Assembly (NCBI GenBank): GCA_000697665.1
Contig: KL197737.1
Location: 299,223-363,222, forward strand
Source of the DNA: Jaapia argillacea MUCL 33604
Lineage: Eukaryota > Basidiomycota > Agaricomycetes > Jaapiales > Jaapiaceae
DNA length: 64,000 nucleotides
Direction: 5' to 3'
Below are positions 28,713-41,894 of this stretch, piece after piece (position 1 is the first letter of the stretch; every line of letters starts with the position of its first letter). The notes under the pieces are model-generated. The model worked only from the letters and a program-made list of their open reading frames with translations, made no database searches and was not told the origin of the DNA. The position numbers and the translations under genes are program-made.

Positions 28713-31700
28713 ATGGATCTTTTCTCATTCATGAACGATACGGAAGATGCGGCAGATCAAGATACAATGGACGTCGACGTCGGGGACCTTCCGAAGAAGA
28801 GGAAGAATACTCCTGATGACCACTCCCCTACTATCGCCCATGGATCCACTCCAACCTTTGCTGAAAATGAAAGCGCTCCTTCGTCTTCAAAGAGACCCAG
28901 AATGGCCTCCCCCAAACCGATTGTAGTGGACGAAGTCGAGATTGAGGCAAAGCGGGAGGTGGCTGCAAGCGCCGGCTTAACTGGCGCTGCTGTAGAGAGT
29001 GGTTCGCGACTAGAATTAAAGCACCAGGTGTGTTGTCGAGTGCTTAGCATGTTTCTACATTTTGTATACCCATCATAGGTTCGACATCAAGTCGCTGTGC
29101 CCTCAGGATACAACTACATACCAATCGCAAACCATATTCCACCAGCCAAACCAGCAAGGGAATATAAATTCACGCTAGATCCGTTCCAACAAGTTTCCGT
29201 CAATGCTATTCAAAGAAACGAGAGCGTCCTGGTGTCTGCCCATACCAGTGCCGGCAAGACTGTTGTGGCGGAGTATGCTATCGCCCAATGTCTGCTGAAC
29301 AAACAGCGAGTCATCTATACCAGTCCCATAAAGGTTAGTTAGATATCTTGAGCAGTGAAGTGGTTCCGCCCCATCGTCTCGTTCGATTTGGAAATGTGTT
29401 GAAATGCGAATGAACAGGCGTTGAGCAATCAAAAGTATCGAGAGATGTTGGCCGAGTTTGGAGATGTCGGGCTGATGACTGGAGATGTCACAATCAATCC
29501 CTCCGCTACGTGTCTCGTCATGACTACCGAGGTATGTCGGAATACCTCGTCATGAAGGCCTCTATATTTACCTCCTCACTCCGTAGATTCTTCGGTCAAT
29601 GTTATATCGCGGATCCGAGATAATGCGTGAAGTTGCCTGGGTAATCTTCGACGAGATCCATTACATGCGAGACAAGGAACGCGGTGTCGTCTGGGAAGAA
29701 ACGATCATCCTCTTGCCTCATACCGTCCGCTATGTCTTCCTTTCGGCCACAATCCCTAACGCCATGCAGTTTGCGGAGTGGATATGCAAGTCACATGAGC
29801 AACCATGTCATATCGTGTATACCAACTTCCGACCGACACCCTTGCAGCATTATCTTTTCCCGGCCGGAGGGGAAGGTATTTATCTGGTGGTGAACGAGAA
29901 GGGCGAGTTTAGGGAAGATAACTTTACCAAAGCAATGGGCATGTTGCAAGACAAAGCTGGCGAGGACCCGGCAGATCCTAAGAGCGGGAAGGGCAGGAAG
30001 GGCAAGAGCAAGAAGGGTGGAGATAAGAAAGGTGCAATCTCTGCTAAGGCTCCCCACTGTAGAATTACGCTGAGCTTTCGACCCCGTAGGTCCCTCCGAT
30101 ATCCAAAAAATCATCAAGATGATCATGTTGAAAAACTACAACCCGGTGATCGTTTTCGCCTTCAGCAAACGCGAGTGTGAAGCCCTCGCCCTCGCGATGT
30201 CGAAATTCGAATTCAATACCGCAGACGAGCAAGATCTAATTACCAATATCTTCAATAACGCCATGGACAATCTTGCTCCTGCAGATCGACAGCTTCCTCA
30301 AATAAGTAATCTCCTCCCCTTACTGAAGCGCGGAATTGGAATCCATCATGGTGGTCTACTTCCAATCTTGAAAGAAGTCATCGAGATCCTCTTTCAGGAA
30401 GGTTTGATCAAGGCGCTCTTCGCAACCGAAACCTTCTCGATCGGTCTCAACATGCCTGCGAAGACCGTCGTTTTCACCGCCGCCCGGAAGTTTGACGGTC
30501 GGGAATTCAGGAACCTCTCATCTGGTGAGTATATCCAGATGTCAGGGCGTGCTGGTCGGCGTGGTTTGGATGACCGTGGAGTCGTTATCATGATGTGTGA
30601 CGAGAAGCTGGAACCGTCGGCCGCCATGAATATGGTTAAAGGAGAAGCTGATCGTTTGGACTCCGCTTTCCATCTGGGTTACAACATGGTGTTGAACCTG
30701 ATGAAGGTAGAAGGCATTAGTCCGGAGTTTATGTTGGAGAGATGTTTCTTCCAGTTCCAAAATAGCGCGGGCGTGCCGATGTTGGAAGATGGTCGGTCAT
30801 TTTGTTTCGCTGGTCTGTTTATGGCTCAACTAATCATCCGTGGACTCAGAGTTGAGGAAAGAGGAAGAGTTCAAGGATTCTATCATCATCCCGGACGAGG
30901 CTCTCGTCGCAGAGTACTACGATTATCGACAACAACTTGATCAGATGGCCTCGGATTTCCGAGATGTCATCACTCACCCCAACTACAGTCTACCCTTCCT
31001 TCAACCTGGGCGATTAGTCAAGGTGAAACACCAGGATATGGACTTTGGGTGGGGAGTCATTATCAGTTATCAGAAGCGTGTTCCTCCCAAGGTACGCCAA
31101 TTCTCCAGGTGGTTCATATCTTTATTCCTCCTGGCTCACAAATCTTGTGAAGAATCGACCTATGCCGCAAACGGAGGAGATCCCTCCGCACGAGCAGTAT
31201 GTTCTTGATGTGTTACTCAATTGCTCGACGGGCTCGATGCTCCCGAAGGAACGTAACTCCTCGAGCACTTCCGCAACACCCGGTGGAGTCCTTCCTTGTC
31301 CGTCTGGTCAAAAGGGCGACCCATTGGTTGTTCCCGTCCTTCTTTCCACGATTGATTCGATTAGTCACATTCGAATATTCCTACCTAAGGACTTGCGACA
31401 ATCTCAAGCTAGGGAAACTGTTTGGAAGAGCGTTCTCGAGGTACAGAAGCGATTCCCTGATGGCATTGCCCTGTTAGACCCTGTACAAAACATGGGAATA
31501 AAGGACGACAAATTCCAAATGTTGATCAAAGTATGTCGTCCAGATGTAATTCGATGATGGCTCTTACAATCTTTTTCCACTCTCGTAGAAAATAGATATG
31601 ATGGAGAAGAAGATGTTCTCCAGCCCTCTGCACAAAGACCCTCGACTCCCTGAAATCTATACCTTGTACTCAAGAAAGCAAGAGCGCCAGCAAAGAATTC

Positions 31701-32458
31701 GGGCTTTGAAGAAACGCATCCAGGCAACAAATGATGTCCTCCAGATGGAAGAGTTGAAATGTCGCAAGCGCGTTTTGCGACGACTTGGCTTTACCACCGC
31801 TGATGACATCGTGGACGTCAAAGGCAGGGTGGCTTGCGAGATCAGCACCGGTGATGAACTCCTCTTGACAGAACTGATATTCAATGGCGTTTTCAATCCC
31901 TTGTCCCCTGAACAGTGCGCCGGGTTGCTGAGTTGCTTCGTCTTCACGGAGAAGGTTCGTCTGTTCATCTGTGATATATCCCATTTCCCGTCATTTCATC
32001 TAACTTTTACAAATCTTGTAGAGCGAACAAGTGACGAAACTGAAAGAGGAACTAGCCGCGCCATTGCGAGTTATGCAGGAGGTTGCAAGGCGCATCGCCA
32101 AAGTTTCAAAGGAATCAAAGTTACCCATCGACGAGGATGAATATGTATCGTCTTTCAAGGTGGAACTCATGGATGCGGTTGTACAATGGTGTCGGGGCGC
32201 TTCCTTTTCAGATATCTGCAAGGTCCGATTTTGGTCGTGATTCGCGGGTCAACACTGATGATGCTATTCATCCAGCTTACGGACCAGTTCGAAGGGAGCC
32301 TTATTCGTGTTTTCCGACGGCTGCAAGAACTGATTCGACAGATGAGTCAAGCAGCGAAGGTCATCGGTAACACCGAACTTCAAGAGAAGTTTGAGAAGGC
32401 GTCAGAAATGCTAGAACGACCCAATTCGGTCATATTCTGTTCCTCCTTGTATCTTTAG
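28713..32458 (+). CDS. MTR4: Exosome-associated RNA helicase Mtr4 (TRAMP complex)
   Basis: Ski2-like DExH helicase that feeds nuclear RNA to the exosome. After an acidic N-terminal region ([13 protein letters not shown]) come the helicase motifs: [15 protein letters not shown] (I), [15 protein letters not shown] (Ia), [18 protein letters not shown] (DEIH, II), FLSATIPNA (III), [12 protein letters not shown] (IV), [20 protein letters not shown] (V) and [15 protein letters not shown] (VI). The Mtr4-specific arch/KOW region follows ([16 protein letters not shown]), then the helical bundle ([38 protein letters not shown]-like end) terminating SLYL. About nine exons with in-phase introns. No defects seen; full length for the family, about 1,050 residues. 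Confidence 0.96.
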
Positions 32459-33280
32459 GGCCTGTATTACTACGTATGTCTTTTCTTTCGCATCACATTA
32501 TATTCTGGGATGAATGCACATGATCCCAGTTTGTCGCTCTCAGCTCTGCCTTTGGGCGATGTGTAACACCATATGGTGGGAGAACTGTCCTTATCAGGTA
32601 TATCCCGAGTTTCCTCCATACACGAGTCTCTCAAACGCTAGTGGAACAACCTTCGAACTTCCCACTGGGTTCATCTTCGATGTCGAAGTTTCACTCATTT
32701 CTGGTCTTCATGATGTTCTGCTGAAGGATTCTCTGCTATCATGGGCCGCAGGTCGTCTCATTGTCATGGAAACCCGCCACGAATACCACCCGCCTTGGTC
32801 AGTGGCAAGGGGTGCTTGCTATCACCGCGTCGCTGGCTGCCCTGTTTATTGCATTCGCATGCCTGAAATACTTGACTTTCCCCGCATGGTTATCCGTTCT
32901 CTCGCCATCTGCCGTCGACCTTCACCCCTTCCAATACACTGCACCGAACAACCCAACCCATCGTGTTCCGGGGTCGCGTGTTCCAGGTCCTGGGCGATTC
33001 TAGCGAAATAATAATCTGCACCGCATGGAAATCCTCGAGCGGGTAGAAGCCGGGTGGTGGGATAGTGTCAAGAATGCCTTCCTCTCTCTTGCCTCTGCGC
33101 TTCTTGCCAAGTAACTCCGAAGAGACCATGCTGCTCTCCAGAAATACCGTTGGATGACCACCTGGTGGTCGTGGTATCTCCTCTCACTTCGACACGATAC
33201 GGAAGAAGGTATATCTTGCAGAAATAGAGTCTCGGTCTATAAAACGACCGCCTTATTGCTCACCTCCTCCAGGAGAAACA
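32459..33280. other. Intergenic between MTR4 and chitinase, with one TM-like frame
   Basis: About 820 bp. A plus-strand frame at 32761-33003 contains a membrane-like stretch (GVLAITASLAALFIAFACL) but lacks an ATG at its start, and no splice partner was found; another frame covers 32514-33011. These may be remnants or chance. The right end, with a TATA-like TCTATAAA near 33236, is probably the chitinase promoter. Confidence 0.35.
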
Positions 33281-35767
33281 ATGGCTCTGATCAAGCAAAT
33301 TCTCTTGCTCGCTGCTGCACTATGGGCCACTGCCTCTGCCACAGAGGTTATGCACCGGCCAGCTGATTATACCGAGCCTTGGCCTACGGTGTCGACGCAA
33401 AGCAACCCTACCACTCACACAATTCACAAGAGGGCTTCAACTGGCAAAGTACAAGCGGGCTATTTCACTAACTGGTGTGTCCAAGAATATTCACTGACTT
33501 TCTCCCCTCTGATGAGGACATCTTAACGAAGGGGCATCTATGGAGCCAATTTCCGTATGTAACCCCGCACAAGGGGGAGATCTGTCGCGAATTGAATCTT
33601 TACAGAACCAACCAACATCACTCCATCTGACCTCACACATATCATTTATGCCTTCGCGGATGTCGACCCTACTTCTGGAAACATCTCATTGACGGACACG
33701 TACGCCGACGAGCAGGTAAGCAGACTAAAGCTATCCCTCTCTGTACTATTCGCTCATTATCGAGCTTCCGGAAACCTCAGAAACACTTCCCTGGCGACTC
33801 TTGGGATGAAACCGGTAACAATTTATATGGCTGCCTCAAGCAGGTAAGCTCGAAATGTTCGGCAGCCATTCAGAAACATGACAGTCCCTTTCCACAGTTA
33901 TACCTTCTCAAACTTGCGAACAGAAACCTCAAGACACTCCTGTCGATTGGTGGATGGACATACAGCCAGGACGGTCATTTCTCCTTCATCTCAGGTGAGC
34001 ATTCCGGAGAGTTTCAAGGCATACCCACCCCTAAATGATTCAAGACCCTACTTTGCGAGCAAACTTCGTGACGAGTGCCGTCTTTATGGTGGAAAACTTC
34101 GGCCTGGACGGAATGTAAGCGGTTGTTGAGCTCGCATATCATTATTCATGCCATGGCTTGTGCTGATAACCTCGTTCCTGCAGTGACATTGATTATGAGT
34201 ATCCGACCTCAACAACTGAGGGACAAGATTTTGCGGATCTTTTGACAAGCCTGAGAACCGGGTTTACACAACTCGCAACCCGAAAGGGGGACACTGTTCC
34301 ATATCAAATCACTGTGAGCCTCCGTGTTGAAGAGAATAAGTGTGCAGTTGACCCAGTTCAATCATAGGCCGCAGTTGCTGCTGGGTCAGCCAACTACCAA
34401 TACTATGTCGTCCCACAAGTGATGGTCTTCAATGCTGTTCCGCCATCCACTGCGCTAACGATAACGTAGATGGATGCTGCTCTGACGTATTGGAATTTGA
34501 TGGCCTACGATTACGCTGGCTCATGGTTGACTTGGGTGAGCTCAAGCTGTAGTAGCCACCCATTGGTATGCTTAATTGATTCATTGCAGGCAGATAACGA
34601 TGCAAATGTTTACGGCGGTACTCGTACCAACGTAAGCACTGACAGCGCAATCAAGTGGTATCTAGCCAATGGGGCCACCGCGTCGAAGATCAATATGGGT
34701 GAGCTTATTCTCAACCTTCCTTCTGACCGGGCTCAGGCCGAAACATGGATTAGGTATACCTCTATACGGCCGCGCATTTGAGCAAACAACAGGTCTCGGT
34801 CAACCTTACAATGGTGTAGGTTTCCTTCTCAGGTACTCTGGAATTTTCAGACACCAAACCCTATATCCACTAGGTGGGCCCTGGCACGACGGAGGCTGGC
34901 ATATATGCCTATGCGCAATTACCTTTGGCGTATGTTTTCCATATTTTCCGGCGTTGCCTGCTGTTGACTCGCACATACCTCAGGGGTGCCACCGTGTATG
35001 AGAATTACACCGACATCACATCTTATTCCTACGACAATGCTACAATGGAGCTTGTTTCATACGGTGCGCCAACACCCTCTCTCAAACCCTCGCCTTCTTT
35101 CTCGTATTTCGCTAATCTCAAATACTGGACTTTAGATGACCCCAACATTGTCAGAGCCAAAGCAGCGTATGTACAAACGAAGGGTTTGGCTGGCAGCATG
35201 TTCTGGGACCTGTCCACCGACAAGACGGGAACGACTGAGAGTCTCGTCTGGAATACTGCCAACGTGTACGGTGTCTTGGATCAGACTTTGGTTCGTGATT
35301 CATTCTACCACCAGAGCACGGGTGGAGGTTATAACATGTCTACTTTCAGAATCATATCAGCTACCCCGATTCGGAGTGGACCAACATAGCCGACAATATG
35401 GGCGCAATCACAACGACGACGACGACCTCAACATCGGCCACTTCGGCCTCCACAACTTCCACATCCACTACGTCGGCCCCAGCAACAACCACATCTGCAA
35501 GCGGCACTTGTGCAGGTGTGGCAGCATGGAGCTCCACTGTTCGTTGATTCGCCCCTTGACCATCCTTCGCTCGAACTGATACTACTGTCACAGGCTGTGT
35601 ATACGGGAGGCCAAACCGCCACATACGGTACGTCTCGTGTTCCATCAATATTGAAAACGATCTTTACACGACGCGCAGGTGGATACCTTTGGACGGCCAA
35701 GTGGTGGACCGAAGGAGACACCCCAGGCGGGGCTGCTGGTGTTTGGACAGAGGGTGCTGCTTGCTGA
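33281..35767 (+). CDS. Secreted GH18 chitinase with C-terminal CBM5
   Basis: Endochitinase. The signal peptide ([20 protein letters not shown]) is followed by a short propeptide ending near HKRAS, then the GH18 barrel: [26 protein letters not shown], the catalytic motif DGIDIDYEYP (Glu as acid), [23 protein letters not shown] and [12 protein letters not shown]. The insertion domain and [16 protein letters not shown] complete the barrel. A Ser/Thr/Ala linker joins a chitin-binding CBM5/12 module ([36 protein letters not shown]) ending EGAAC. About twelve short exons. Likely acts on fungal or insect chitin outside the cell. Confidence 0.94.
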
Positions 35768-35975
35768 TTATCTCAGACAGACGGGTGACATCGTAGGACG
35801 CGGCGGAAATCTTTGTGAACGTAAATTGGTATCCACTATGGGGTTCGATTAAATCAGAATTTGGGATTATACTGGACCGCCCTATGATTGGGTGTTATGG
35901 TCTACCAAACAAAGATCGCAACTCTCGATATACAGTGCTTGTGGTGTCACGGACTCCTCCCGAAGCTAATGCAAG

Positions 35976-37897
35976 TCAATCTGGATCGGGCCAGGTCTGA
36001 AACTTATAATGGAGGTCAGTTGCAAGAGGGGGAACCATGTCAAGGGCGCAGCACTGACCAGGTAGGGTCACAACGTGCATCCCATCGTCGTAGTCGTCGT
36101 AGTCGTCGTCTTCATCTTCGTCATCGACATCGTTGTCGTCCAAATCCTCCTGTAACCCGTCAAGTTGAGAGGATGAGGCTTCCAGCTCGTGGTAAGAGCT
36201 CGAGGTGCGAGATGGGTTCCAAGTGAAAAATAAAGCTGTTTCCGTCATCTGCAGACAGCCAATCTCCAATAGCGTATCATAATCATCGAAGCCCACGGCC
36301 CGGGAGATAGAGATGTCAGGGAAAGGGCTACGTTGCAACTCTATCCGCTCCTCCGGTAGCAAAGTGTTAGGGTGTGGCATGATACCGTGGTTGGCAAGCG
36401 TGACAACATAGATGCCGGAGCCCTGAAATAAAACGATGTTAGTTGAGAATGATGCCTTGTTCCCTATACATACCAAGGCCAGGGCAACCTTCCCGAACTC
36501 AAATGCAAGGTAGACGGACTGTGGATGAGGAGCTGAAATCGAAACCCTCAAACTAGTGGATGTTAAGGTCGCTTCTCCCTTGATTACTCGCTCGAAGCCG
36601 TGAATAATCACAACAGTCTCTGGGTCCAGAAGGACGGCTAGGTCTCGGCCATCATTAGAAACGTGCACTGGGAGAGTACTGAAGGTCAGGTTTACAAGTA
36701 ATCAAAAAAGCTCCACCATACCTGAGCAAAACCCAAGATGGTCGCCTAAAATGGGCTGGGGATCCGTTGGGTGGCTGAAAATCTGGGGCTCAGCGCCGGC
36801 GTTGGAGGCTCTGTGCAATGTCGGTTGGTGAACTTGAAGGGACAAACCAGCACTGAGAATGGCCTCGCTGGTGAGATTCAAAACCAGTACTCCACGATCC
36901 CTTGCAAAAATTCGCAAGGACCTTGGGCCAACGACGAAGACATGACGCTCGCTCAATTCTACATAGTAGAGAGAAGCGTCGGCTTGTGGAGTAAGATCAA
37001 TCGTTTGCGCGAGTGTGGCACTGGGGATATTCCATAGAAACGCCTCCTCCAGGCTTGCAACGAGGAGGGTCGGGTAGACGAATCTGAATGCGTGAGTAAC
37101 CGCGGCCATTCGAAGTAATGCCCATGGCCGGAAGTGACCTCGACAGGTCCGAGACCAGTGTGTTCGCCAGGAAGCATTAGCCACACGTTCCTGAACACCG
37201 TCTGGCCTGAATGAATTCGGCAGGTCGGCGGGAGTGAAGTCGGATGCACACCGCCATACCTCCTTGAAACCCCCAAAACGGTCGAAGACGAGGAATCCGT
37301 TTGAATACTCGCAATGGGCGTACGGTCTGACATATTCCTAAAGGGGCATCAGCATATAGCCTAACAGCATAAAACGTAAGAGAGGAACACACGACAGGAA
37401 GCGACCATAGGATACGGTCTGCGACGAGGTCTGTAACCACTAAGCCACCCTGAGCGGAAGTAGTAATTGCGAATCCAGCCTTCTCGTCCACTTTGATGCG
37501 GTGCACATCTGCACCGGGAGAGATGAAGGTCTTGACCAGGGCTGGACTCTTGCCCATCCATCTTTTCTCCGTCAACAACCTCCGCTTACCTGAAGGCGCA
37601 GGTAACGATTAGTAACGTAAGTAGACAAAGATCCAATATCACTAACTCACAGAACGTCTTCCAATCATTAACTTCGCTGAGATACCAGTCTGCGTAACCG
37701 GATGTCACAGTGCTCAACTCTGTCGAGAGCGACGGGACGAAACGATGGAGCAGGGCCACTCTGTGATATATCCAAGACTCGTTCTCCAAGATAAAGTTGT
37801 TCCAGTGGGTAGAAGTAAGCTGGAGGGAGTACAAACATGGCAGAGGAAGGTATGTCAATATCTCGAGAACAATCTCCGTCGGAAATTCATTAAGCAT
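35976..37897 (-). CDS. F-box protein with a WD/beta-propeller-like C-terminal half
   Basis: The start at 37897 gives MLNEFPTEIVLEILTYLPLPCLYSLQLTSTHW, cited here as two parts of one F-box: MLNEFPTEIVLEILTYLPL and CLYSLQLTSTHWNNFI. The F-box binds Skp1 in SCF ubiquitin ligases. The rest, about 500 residues, contains repeating beta-strand-like units (AFRFVYPTLLVASLEEAFLW, VVGPRSLRIFARDRGVLVLN, RDLAVLLDPETVVIIHGFE) that suggest a propeller for substrate recognition. Near the C-terminus is a strongly acidic run (DDNDVDDEDEDDDYDDYDD) encoded by a GAC/GAT microsatellite-like stretch at about 36080-36130. About six exons. Substrate unknown. Confidence 0.8.
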
Positions 37898-38831
37898 CGC
37901 TGAAGCAGTGGTAGGACCCCTCTCTTTCCTGATTGCAGTTAAGAGAACAGGTGTGGGGAATTGGAACACATGGAGGAGTTCAAGGGAAAAGTCAAGTCCG
38001 CGAACCTTGATGATAGCCGAACCGGGTCGATACAAGTACCCGAACTGCTATCGGGACCTCGGATGACCGGCTCATAATAGATTCATTAGGGAGCAGGACA
38101 TGGATGAGAGGAAAGGAAAGAATTCATAGAAATTACAGTACTGTGGATCAGTAGGAGTCCAAAGGGAACACGAAACGGGATTTGCTTGGAATCCCTGGGA
38201 TGTAAGAGGGGAAGGGATGCCAAAATTCACCAGAGCTGAGTTGGACAGTGATTGGACGACGGTAGTGAGAAGGTAGGCTGGAAGAAAGGGAAAGAAGTGT
38301 ATAGTGTGCAGGCGACGAGTAAGAGAGAGAGAAGCGACGAGCGAGAACAGATATGCAGCAAGCGACAACACAAGGATGATGGACGACGATAAGGCACAAA
38401 TCACAATGGTTGAAAAAGAAAGGGAGGAGGTATGAAGAGCGAGGTCCATAGATAGAGCACAAACTCGATTAAAGCGGGCAAAGGTCCACGAGAAGAAGGT
38501 AAGGATGGGCAAGAAAGAGTAAACTGATGGAAGACGAATAGTTCTTCTAAGTCCTGAAACCAAGTTTCGGATGGTTTGTTTCTCCTTCAGAGACGTGGTC
38601 GTGAGCCGATGATAGTGATACAACAGCGGTCCTCTCAGGGACAGACTATTCCCACAAGCTGACAACCTGCAGAAAATAGCGAGAACGAGGTTAACTAAAG
38701 GTGACACTTATGAATAAGCCCACTCACCTGCACCCTCATGTGAACCTCCAACCCGCACCCTTCTGTCAAGCACTCGTTCTAGACATCGTAACCTCCATGC
38801 CGCCCGAGGAGAGCTTGTGCCCCTTCTCCAG
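37898..38831. other. Intergenic; possible long 3' UTR of the septation GTPase
   Basis: About 930 bp between the F-box gene and the stop of the GTPase gene. The minus strand has a 211-codon open stretch (38072-38707) with Leu/Ser-rich, membrane-like composition, but it opens without ATG. It lies downstream in the direction of GTPase transcription, so it is more likely a 3' UTR or the F-box promoter than a gene. Confidence 0.4.
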
Positions 38832-39786
38832 TCATACATCATGATAAATAAGCAATGGTTCGCCAACGCCTTCAATCTCGGGGATGACGCATTTGAGATC
38901 AAACGCCTTGGCAAGGACGATCTTGAAGATCTTCTGCACATTTATTGATGCTGATGTCGAGCAGAATATTAAGGATGCGTGCATGGCTTTGGCGAACCGC
39001 TTCGCCTAAGGAGAATAGGATCATTCCAGATTCAGATGCGCGTATCTGGTAATTTGGAGAAGACGGACCTGTTTCGTAATCTCTTCTTGTTCATCCCGTG
39101 GAAACGTGGCAAATGTGTCGTATTTTGTGCCTATTAGGAAGGGTATTGCAGTCTGGGCGTTTGCGACGTCAGAATGAGGTACATGTATAAGGGCATTTGG
39201 ATGACATGTTGAGGGACGACGACAGACAAGACAAACGACTCTAACAGACGAAAACACACCTTATTGAATCCTCGCGCTTGCCGATACCACTCTTTCACCG
39301 AGTTCAGCGTGGACTTTCGTGACAGATCGAACATGAAGAGGATGGCGACAGCGTCATTGCAGACCAGCGGCAGCATGTTGACGAACTCCCGTTGACCGCC
39401 CAAGTCCCAGATGGAGAAGGTGATTGTGGTCCGGCGGACAGTGATCGTCTTCTCCATAAAGTTGACGCCTACGACAAGCAAGATTGGGACGATGGAGGAG
39501 GATTGCCTGGGGAAGAAGACGTACCCAGCGTCTGAATATAATCCTCATCGAAACTGCCCTCAACATATTTCACCATAAGACTCGTCTTGCCTATTTGCGA
39601 GTCTCCTACCATCCCGACTTTGATCACCACGCTACACGCGCCAAGGTGGTCAGAACGAGATCTCAAGGTGCGAATAGCAACCAACCTATTTTTCTCCTCA
39701 TTGTGCTCGAGTAGATGATGCGAATTGGGACCCGTTGTGCCCGTGTTTGCAAGAGATTGGGTTGATGATGATGCTGATGCAGACAT
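38832..39786 (-). CDS. spg1: Septation-initiation GTPase Spg1/Tem1
   Basis: Ras-like GTPase at the top of the septation initiation / mitotic exit network, acting at spindle pole bodies. It starts [16 protein letters not shown], with a low-complexity tail before the G domain. The G domain has P-loop [18 protein letters not shown], switch region [18 protein letters not shown]3 [10 protein letters not shown] (the Spg1/Tem1 form of DxxG), and G4 GTKYD in place of NKxD, which is diagnostic for the subfamily. The end reads [15 protein letters not shown], as in other fungal Spg1 proteins; there is no prenylation CaaX box, as expected. Four exons or so, about 220 residues after removal of a 57-bp intron. 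Confidence 0.95.
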
Positions 39787-40298
39787 ACTCTCGGTATCCA
39801 GGTGAAATCAAGTATGCTGCAGGATGTGATGATTGATTCCGCGACACCAAATTGAATTAGGGCAGCGAAATACTGAGTCGGGAGGTTGAGGAACTCGGGA
39901 AAGATTAAGAAAACGGAAAAGAGAAAAGAAACTGGAAAGAGAGAGGACGCGTCCTGATTACGCTGGCTGTTTGGTTACTGAAGGAGTTGCTTCTCCTACG
40001 ACCCGCGCTGCGATGAATGCCGGGTCCGATGATGCGAAAACCGTCGAGAAAACCGTCGTCGTCGAGTAACAACACCCAGAGCAAGAGCAGAAAACAACGA
40101 ATCTTACAGGCGAGACCTCGCCAAACCAGCGCCAGTTCACAGGCTCCGCGTGGCGACCGCGATTGGGTGGCTGCTGCCTGCAAAGGGCAACAATAATCTC
40201 TCGTTTATTTTTACCTTTACGGCAAGATAGTTCAAGGATATGCAGCAGGACATCATGACTAGTCATTGAATTTCGCATCACACAACATTCGGTTCGTA
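39787..40298. other. Intergenic between septation GTPase and carrier gene
   Basis: About 510 bp holding the presumed GTPase promoter and the carrier 3' region. The minus-strand frames here (39905-40183, 39958-40302) have no recognisable content. Confidence 0.4.
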
Positions 40299-41894
40299 TC
40301 ATAAAGGACTAATGCCAAACAACAGGCGAACTCTCTCGAAGACAAGGAAACTGACAATGGTATGTGTCCCCAGCTATTCGTCAATATTTCGTTAGCCAGC
40401 AACTCAGAATACGATGACGACACACTGACCCTCGCCCAGCACATTCCGAAACCTTTGTAGAACGCGAGAGGACCCTCCTTGACGATAATAGACCGCACAC
40501 AATCAAAGACGCCCTTGAATTTCCTCTCCTTGTCATTCATTACCCGGACCTTCACGACGTCTATTGGATTGGACGTGATGGAGCAGAACAATCTGAGTTA
40601 CGGGAGCCTTTCCGATTAGTTTGGTTCGATATGACGATAAAAGTTGTATCCACTTACCCAGCGAATAAACTAGCAGTCAGATGCAACTTCAAACCCTCTT
40701 CCATCAACCCTCTCTTCTTGATAAGGTGTTTAACATGGTCATACGAGCATATTTGAGAGACTGAGAGAACGATGCCACGTATTGTCGTCGCTTCTACACC
40801 TCTATAAAGGGATCGTATCCCTCCAGCGAAGGGCGAACTGACACCCTGTTTGTGTGCACCTTCTCTCCAAACTGATATTAGGCAATCCAGAGTATGACGG
40901 TATGGTTTTCCAGCGGGGTAGTGAGCTTGCATGCGAACTGGTTGACAACGTGCACAATGAGCCAGCAGGGGATATCGAGGGAAGGAAGACTTCGTTACCT
41001 TTCACCAGATCAGCCGGATTCGCGACAAATCTGCGTGTCGTATAATTATATCTCTGTCTGCAAAACAGGCGACGATACTCACGAGCCAATGGACGCTGCG
41101 ATGGTGGCGCCGCATACCTTCAAAGTCAAGCTATCTCGGGATAACGAGCCTTTGGAGAGTTCATACACCCTAGAAAAAGCGAACACTGAGTGAGAGCGGC
41201 TCCTGAAGGGAAGACTCGAAATGACACACCTATCCTTGAAGAATTCATATGTGCCAAGTCGTAGCCCAGAATAACTCGCCTCCCGCATCATGCTCGCCGC
41301 GAACCCATTCCCCAAGCTCCTAATACCCTCTGTGCGAGCCATCTGGTAGCCAACCTTCCAGAAAGCGTTTGCCTTCACACCCGGCGCTGGAGGTGGCAAA
41401 GGAGGAGATGGGACTTTAGATAAACCAACGAAGGAGAGGAATGACTGACTCTGAGTTTTCAACTGTTGTCTGACCTTTGGGGTGATGGGGTCTCAATGCA
41501 GCTGATCCCATGTCTTAACAATGACACCTACTTTGATTCTATGAAAGACATAACCATCAGTCACCGTGTATGTTCCAACCAAGGCTCCAACATCTCCACG
41601 CGATACAAAGAAAGATGAAGTGCACCAAAGGAACACAAGCGACTCACACATCAACAGGATTGCTAACACCAGAAGCCGTCATATCTGCATTTCGTCAAAA
41701 CATCCACCATCACGTTCACAACCTCAGTCATCTTTCTCCTAGGGCTGAAGAGGGAGCAGCTTGAACGCACTACTGATAGCCGCTCCCAGGAACTTCAACC
41801 CATATTGCGGACCGTGATGAGCACCAGGAGGGGTCACTGCTTCGTCTAGAATGGCGACCTCCTCTTCCAGAGTGCTCACTGGTAATATTGTCAT
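40299..41894 (-). CDS. Mitochondrial carrier family protein, UCP/dicarboxylate-type
   Basis: Inner-membrane solute carrier with three repeats, each with the PX[DE]XX[KR] signature: NPVDVIKVRQQL, NPADLVKVRMQAHYP and NPIDVVKVRVMND. Other carrier marks are YGLKFLGAAINMTASGVS before the first signature, LRLGTYEFFKD, GIRSLYRGVEATTIRGIVLS and SIIVKEGPLAFYKGF. The last exon ends VFERVRLLFGISPL. Joining the 41894 start exon (MTILPVSTLEEE) to the next by the phase-keeping intron restores the first membrane helix, which supports this start. Resemblance is closest to the UCP / dicarboxylate / oxoglutarate carrier clade; the substrate cannot be read from the sequence. Seven or more exons. Confidence 0.88.

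Noticed and set aside
38072-38707. A 211-codon minus-strand frame with membrane-like composition
   Set aside because: Opens with GTG, lies directly downstream of the septation GTPase, no family resemblance; more likely UTR.
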